Assembly: GCA_041742235.1 (NCBI GenBank)
Contig: JBGSJA010000180.1
Span: forward strand, 1-10,401
Source: BOKV01 sp041742235
GTDB taxonomy: Bacteria; Pseudomonadota; Alphaproteobacteria; Rhizobiales; Rhizobiaceae
DNA: 10,401 nt
Reading direction: 5' to 3'
A program made the position numbers and the translations under genes. Below, piece by piece: positions 6,155 through 10,401 of the stretch (position 1 is its first letter; the number at the start of each line of letters is the position of its first letter). The notes below the pieces were generated by a model. The model searched no databases. It had not been told where the DNA came from and was given only the letters and a program-made list of their open reading frames with translations.

Positions 6155-8053
6155 TCAGCCTGCGTGCGGGATCGGACTCTTCGGAAATGGCACGACCTTG
6201 TCGCCATCCGGTTCCTTGAGGTCGAGAATGCCCACGGCAATAGGGCGCTCGCGTCCGCGCAAAATGTGTGTTCCGACCGGAATGAATTGCGCTTCCGCAC
6301 CCACCGCATTCATGACCGATGACGAGACAAGCACCATGGCATCGTCTGTTTGCCGCATCAGGTCCTTGCCCATCTGTTCCAGCCGCTGCGCGACATTCAC
6401 GCTGTCACCCACCAGCGTATAGTTCTGCCGTCCGCCTCCGCCAATGTTGCCGACCACCGCCCGCCCGGTATGAATGCCGATCCGCAGCCGGATCGGCGCC
6501 TTTCCTGCGCCTGCTCGCAAGCGGTTGTTGGCAGCGATCGCAGCCATGATTTCCCGGGCAGCCTTCACCGCGTTTTTCGCATGGCCCGGATCGTCTTCCG
6601 GCGCTCCCCAGAATGCCATCACGCCATCGCCCAGGAACTTGTCCACCGTGCCGCCGGTCGCCTCGATGCAGGAGCAGACGATGTCGAAATGCTCGTTCAG
6701 CACCGAGGCAGTCTCGGCGGCGTCCAGGCGCTCCGAAAGCGTGGTGAAACCGGCGATGTCGGAGAAGAGGATCGTCACTTCCCGCTCGACTGAAACCGCG
6801 GCATCCGAGCCGAGCCGTACCAACCGGGCAACGAGGGTGCGCGGCACATAGCGCGAAAATTCGCGGATGGCCGTGTGCATGCGGTTGAGGGCGACGGCCT
6901 GATGGTCGATTTCCCGGATCAGCGAACGCGGCAGCGGCTCGATCTTGTCGATTTCGAACTCGGAGAGCTGCTCGGCGGTGCTTGCAATGCGCGTCAGCGG
7001 CGCCGAGATGCGCTTGCCGAGCAGGATGGCCGCCAGAACAGCTGCGGCAAGGCCCGCCAGGCCGGCGCCCAGCGACCACATGGCCCTGATGACTTCGGTC
7101 CCGATATCCGCCTTGCGGAAATAAGCGCCAAGGGTGTAGGGCGCGCTGGCATAGCCGGGAAGATCCTTGGTGATGAAGATGTAGCCTTCGCGGCCGCTTG
7201 ACTCGTAGACCGTAATGCCCTTGGCCGCCGCTTCGGCGAATTCATCCGACTTGTCCGCCGTCCGGAAATCCGGAAGCGCTGCATCGGGAACGTTGGCCAG
7301 CGGGATCGAATTGCGCCCGTCAAACAGGTCCGGCAGCCCCGAATGGCCGATGACGTCGCCTGCGCCGTTGAGGACGAACGCGGTCGTGTCATTGACCTGA
7401 CCGAGTTCGGATACGACGCTGTTCATGGTGGAGCGGCCGAGGACCGCCACGGCCAGTCCCTGCAGTGTTCCGTTCCGCAAAAGAGGGACGGATACATTGT
7501 GGTAGAGTACGCCTTGAACGACGGTCGGTTCGCCCCACATTGGCCGCTCTGTCGTGTTGAGTACGGCCGAACGAAAATTGTTCTTCAACTCCGCGCCCGG
7601 ATCGCCCATCGGGGGCTCGATCAAATTTCCTTGCGGGCCGCGCAGAACCGCCTTGCCGCCACCCTGCATTCCGATGATCAGAAGGCCCTCGATCTTCTCT
7701 TCAGCTGAGAGGATCGATCGAAGGGCCAAGCCCACCTTCTCGCTGTCGCCGATGTCGAAGGCGCCGCCGGCGTAGAGTTTTGCAAGGCCCAGGACGGCGC
7801 CTTCCGCGCGGCCGGTCTCGACCCTGATGGCCTGTTCCATGCCGTTCAGCAGCGTGATCGCCCGTTCGTTCAGCAACGAGAATGTGTTGCGGAAATTTGC
7901 GCCGACCGAAATCGCCAGCACGGTTCCCACCGCCACCGCAACAAGCGTGCCGAACGCGGCGGCCAGGATGAATCTCAGCGTGAATGTCCGTGCCGAAACC
8001 TTTTCGGAGGCAGCATTCGCGGCGTTGCCCGACTTGTTGTTGGTGGTGGCCAA
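6155..8053 (-). CDS. Membrane-bound class III adenylate cyclase with extracytoplasmic sensor and HAMP
   Basis: Using a TTG start at 8053 (632 residues), the order is: short cytoplasmic N terminus, membrane helix 24-48, extracytoplasmic sensor region about 49-320 (Cache-like by layout, not proven), membrane helix 321-346, HAMP linker about 347-399, and catalytic domain about 423-585. All key catalytic residues are present: metal-binding D432 (LFSDIAGF) and D476 (FLGDG), and N553 and R557 (GDSVNVAQR) for transition-state binding. K472 (DKFLGD) and T546 (YTLVGD) occupy the substrate-selecting positions and indicate ATP, so cyclic AMP is the expected product. CAGGGCG lies just before the TTG. The frame continues upstream to an ATG at 8161 and a TTG at 8197. 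The extra residues look non-coding, and 8197 falls in the tRNA promoter, so the shorter form is preferred, with moderate certainty. The gene converges on tolC with a 20-base gap. The signal sensed is unknown. Confidence 0.92.
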   Translation of the reverse strand: MATTNNKSGNAANAASEKVSARTFTLRFILAAAFGTLVAVAVGTVLAISVGANFRNTFSLLNERAITLLNGMEQAIRVETGRAEGAVLGLAKLYAGGAFDIGDSEKVGLALRSILSAEEKIEGLLIIGMQGGGKAVLRGPQGNLIEPPMGDPGAELKNNFRSAVLNTTERPMWGEPTVVQGVLYHNVSVPLLRNGTLQGLAVAVLGRSTMNSVVSELGQVNDTTAFVLNGAGDVIGHSGLPDLFDGRNSIPLANVPDAALPDFRTADKSDEFAEAAAKGITVYESSGREGYIFITKDLPGYASAPYTLGAYFRKADIGTEVIRAMWSLGAGLAGLAAAVLAAILLGKRISAPLTRIASTAEQLSEFEIDKIEPLPRSLIREIDHQAVALNRMHTAIREFSRYVPRTLVARLVRLGSDAAVSVEREVTILFSDIAGFTTLSERLDAAETASVLNEHFDIVCSCIEATGGTVDKFLGDGVMAFWGAPEDDPGHAKNAVKAAREIMAAIAANNRLRAGAGKAPIRLRIGIHTGRAVVGNIGGGGRQNYTLVGDSVNVAQRLEQMGKDLMRQTDDAMVLVSSSVMNAVGAEAQFIPVGTHILRGRERPIAVGILDLKEPDGDKVVPFPKSPIPHAG

Positions 8054-8184
8054 GATGCGCCCTGTTCCGACAATTTGTGATTCTTGCTTATTTAGTCGGC
8101 AATTGCGGCGTGCGGTAGTACCCGCGCGGCTTTGCCTCACCGATACAACGTCACAATCCATTGCTTTTTTGCCCGAATTGCCCT

Positions 8185-8212
8185 TTGAACCCTGCAAACG
8201 CGATGGTATAGA
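8185..8212 (+). promoter_or_regulatory. Sigma-70 promoter of tRNA-Leu
   Basis: TTGAAC (8185-8190) and TATAGA (8207-8212) are separated by 16 bases. Transcription would begin near 8219, giving a leader of about 40 bases before the tRNA at 8259. The position and quality fit a stable-RNA promoter. It also makes the longest start of the divergent cyclase (8197) unlikely. Confidence 0.6.
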
Positions 8213-8258
8213 GCCCCGCTACGGCTGTCCGGCTCTTCACATGTTGAACCGGGCACAT

Positions 8259-8343
<85 letters not shown>

Positions 8344-8440
8344 TCCCACGGGTTTTCAACGGTCCAGGCGAACAAGCCCCGGCGTATTGGCCAGGGGATC
8401 GGCGGGATCAATCCTTGGTCAGATAAACGCAGGATAAGTC

Positions 8441-9787
8441 ATGCAGGTAGTTGAAACGGCCCGCGAAGGCCTGAAGCGCGAACTCAAGATCACCGTGCCG
8501 AGGACGGACATGGCGGTCCGGCTCGACGAGCGTCTTTCCGAAATAAAGGGCAGGGTGCAGCTCAAGGGATTTCGCCAGGGCAAGGTGCCGATGTCGCATC
8601 TCAAAAAGGTCTATGGCCGGCAGGCAATGGCCGAGATCGTCAACGACCTGATCAACAAGCAGACAGGCCAGGTATTGGTCGAGCGCGGGGAGCGTGCGGC
8701 GCAAAAGCCTGACGTCGCGATGACCGAGGACGAGAAGGAAGCGGACGCAATCCTTCGCGGCGAACAGGATTTCGAGTTCACCATCGCTTATGAGGTGCTG
8801 CCGGATTTCGACCTGCCGGACGTCTCAACGCTTGAGATCGAGCGCCCGGTCGCCGAGGTCTCCGACAAGGAGATCGAGGAGCAGGTCGAGCAGATCGCCG
8901 AAAGCGCCCGCCCGTATGAGGAAAAGAAGGGCAAGGCAGCCTCGGGCGACCGCATCACCATGGATTATGCCGGATCGATCGACGGCACCCCCTTCGACGG
9001 CGGCACGGATACGGATGCGACGCTGGTTCTTGGTTCCGGCCGGTTCATTCCCGGTTTCGAGGACCAGCTCATTGGCGCCAAGGCCGGCGAAGAGATCACC
9101 GTCAAGGTGACATTCCCGGCCGATTACCAGGCGCCGCACCTTGCCGGCAAGGAAGCCGAATTCGCGGTGAAAGTGACCAAGGTCGAAAAGCCCGGCAAGA
9201 TCGAGATCAACGACGACCTTGCCAAGCAGCTTGGCGTCGAGAGCGCAGAGAAGCTCCGCGATGCAGTCCGCTCGCAGTTGCAGGGCCGCTACGACAATTT
9301 CGCCAAGGCAAGGGTGAAGCGGCAGATCCTCGACAGCCTCGATGAGAAGGTCCGGTTCGAACTGCCGCAGAAGATGGTCGCCCAGGAGTTCGACAACATC
9401 TGGGGGCAGGTGACGGGAGAACTGCAGCGTACGGGCAAGACCTTCGAGGACGAGGAAACGACGGAGGAGAAGGCGCGAGAGGAATACCAGCAGCTCGCTG
9501 AACGCCGTGTCCGCCTTGGCCTGGTGCTTGCCGGAATTGGCGAGAAGGAACAGTTGCAGGTCACCGAGGAGGAACTGCAGCGGGCGATCTATGACCAGGT
9601 GCGGCGCTATCCGGGCCAGGAACAGCAGGTGTTCGAATATTTCCGCCAGCATCCCGATGCGGTCGCCGGCCTGCGCGCCCCGATCTATGAAGACAAGGTG
9701 GTCGACCTGATCGTGTCGCGCGCCAAGGTCACCGAAAAGCCGGTGAGCGGCGAAGAACTCGTGAAGCTGGCCGAGAGCGAAGACTGA
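8441..9787 (+). CDS. tig: Trigger factor, ribosome-bound chaperone and prolyl isomerase
   Basis: The 448-residue protein is full length for trigger factor (Escherichia coli has 432). The N-terminal domain carries the ribosome-docking signature GFRQGKVP (43-50). The FKBP-type peptidyl-prolyl isomerase domain spans about 166-250, with DYAGSIDGTPFDGG and LGSGRFIPGFEDQL. The C-terminal helical chaperone body runs from about 255 to the end. The protein binds ribosomal protein L23 at the exit tunnel and shields nascent chains in the cytoplasm. The ATG at 8441 is preceded by AGGA at 8431-8434. The gene lies 97 bases after tRNA-Leu and ends 23 bases before a strong intrinsic terminator, so it is the last gene of its transcript. 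Nothing in the sequence is abnormal. Confidence 0.98.
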   Translation: MQVVETAREGLKRELKITVPRTDMAVRLDERLSEIKGRVQLKGFRQGKVPMSHLKKVYGRQAMAEIVNDLINKQTGQVLVERGERAAQKPDVAMTEDEKEADAILRGEQDFEFTIAYEVLPDFDLPDVSTLEIERPVAEVSDKEIEEQVEQIAESARPYEEKKGKAASGDRITMDYAGSIDGTPFDGGTDTDATLVLGSGRFIPGFEDQLIGAKAGEEITVKVTFPADYQAPHLAGKEAEFAVKVTKVEKPGKIEINDDLAKQLGVESAEKLRDAVRSQLQGRYDNFAKARVKRQILDSLDEKVRFELPQKMVAQEFDNIWGQVTGELQRTGKTFEDEETTEEKAREEYQQLAERRVRLGLVLAGIGEKEQLQVTEEELQRAIYDQVRRYPGQEQQVFEYFRQHPDAVAGLRAPIYEDKVVDLIVSRAKVTEKPVSGEELVKLAESED

Positions 9788-9810
9788 AACCTGCACTCAG
9801 GCACGAAATG

Positions 9811-9839
9811 AAAAACCCGGCCGGGAGGCCGGGTTTTTT
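9811..9839. terminator. Intrinsic terminator after tig, usable from both strands
   Basis: A perfect stem with arms AAAAACCCGGCC (9811-9822) and GGCCGGGTTTTT (9827-9838) closes a GGGA tetraloop and runs into T residues. The A-run on the left gives a T-run on the opposite strand, so it can also end the convergent minus-strand gene whose stop is at 9871-9869. Confidence 0.95.
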
Positions 9840-9868
9840 ATTGTTGGCTTGCCCAAGGGTCGCCGGTA

Positions 9869-10401
9869 TCAGCCCGAAAAGCGCCCGGCCGCATGGGCAA
9901 GCATGGTGTAGACCTTGCCGGTATCAGAAGACAAATAGGTCTGGGTCATCATGTTGTCGCGGTCGTTGCGCGACACATCGGCCAGCAGTTTTTCGAAATC
10001 CTTGATGTAGCGATCCACGGCAGCGCGGAATTCCGGTTCGCGCGTATATTTCTGGCGGATCTCGTCGAAGGTCTGTTCGCCCTGCAGCGTATAGAGCCGC
10101 CGCGTGAAAGCGTTCCGCTCACCGCGCTGGTAGCGCTCCCACAGGTCGATGAAGGCGTCATGGTCGATGGCCCTGGCAATGTCCATCGACAGCGAATTGA
10201 GGCTTTCCACCACATGCAGGGGCGTCCGAGAATTCTGCGCCGGCGCTGTTGCGTTGCGCGGTGCGAATTCCTCGTCCTCGCGCGATGCCCGGCGCAGGAG
10301 GTCGCTTACCCACCCGCCCTGACCGGGCGCCGCGGTCTCGGCAACGGGAGCCGGGCGGGTCGCGGAGGCGCTGCGGGGCATGGGGGCGCGCGCAGTCGCG
10401 G
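9869..10401 (-). CDS. Unrecognised protein, C-terminal part (5' end beyond window)
   Basis: The leftward frame is open to the right edge, with about 176 residues visible and the stop at 9871-9869. An in-frame ATG at 10381 exists, but the codons upstream stay open and encode the same Ala/Pro/Arg-rich character, so the true start is probably outside the window. The visible part begins with a low-complexity Pro/Ala linker (about the first 50 residues). It then forms a highly charged, mostly helical C-terminal region (from RTPLHVVESLNSLSMDIARA) with regular Asp, Arg, Glu and Tyr. No membrane segment, signal or known motif is seen. The layout (disordered linker, then a helical end) would suit the tail of a larger modular or coiled-coil protein, but I do not recognise the family. 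It converges on tig across a shared terminator. Confidence 0.75.
   Translation of the reverse strand, partial: ATARAPMPRSASATRPAPVAETAAPGQGGWVSDLLRRASREDEEFAPRNATAPAQNSRTPLHVVESLNSLSMDIARAIDHDAFIDLWERYQRGERNAFTRRLYTLQGEQTFDEIRQKYTREPEFRAAVDRYIKDFEKLLADVSRNDRDNMMTQTYLSSDTGKVYTMLAHAAGRFSG

Noticed and set aside
8825..9796. Long open frame on the minus strand opposite trigger factor (323 codons)
   Set aside because: It is antisense to a well-conserved gene; the translation is a Leu/Asp/Gly-rich mirror of the tig codons, not a recognisable protein.

Overview
The window looks like chromosomal DNA of an alphaproteobacterium, most likely of the order Hyphomicrobiales (Rhizobiales; Mesorhizobium- or Phyllobacteriaceae-like). 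This rests on the GC-rich coding style, a tRNA-Leu(UAG) directly upstream of the trigger factor gene, and the VPLPA-type C-terminal sorting signals. The taxonomic call is an inference made without any search.

Left part (1-4474): an accessory surface and secretion region. A truncated AAA ATPase of the ExeA / PEP-CTERM-locus secretion type runs leftward off the edge (716 to 1). Divergent from it, after a 438-base gene-free spacer, is a 233-residue exported protein with a VPLPA-type exosortase sorting tail (1155-1856). It converges on a small unrecognised acidic protein (1913-2275, minus strand), with a long inverted repeat in the 56-base gap. After another AT-rich gene-free spacer comes a second VPLPA-tailed protein (2745-3689) with an unusual Lys/Arg-rich stretch. 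It overlaps by four bases an exported FecR-domain protein (3686-4474), so these two are very probably translationally coupled.

Middle (4475-8053): a TolC-family outer-membrane channel (4713-6134) follows on the same strand. It converges almost without a gap on a membrane-bound class III adenylate cyclase with a large extracytoplasmic sensor region, HAMP and a complete catalytic domain (8053-6155, minus strand).

Right part (8185-10401): ordinary housekeeping DNA. A well-placed sigma-70 promoter drives tRNA-Leu(UAG). Trigger factor (tig) follows and ends at a strong intrinsic terminator. The terminator is shared with the 3' end of a convergent, unrecognised protein that runs off the right edge.

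How the parts may work together (inference): the ATPase and the two VPLPA proteins point to a nearby exosortase and exopolysaccharide locus beyond the left edge. The coupled VPLPA-FecR pair followed by TolC suggests a cell-surface or matrix protein made together with periplasmic and outer-membrane partners. The single-cysteine VPLPA protein carries a Cys/Gln arrangement reminiscent of thioester adhesin domains. That is the most interesting hypothesis here and is unproven.
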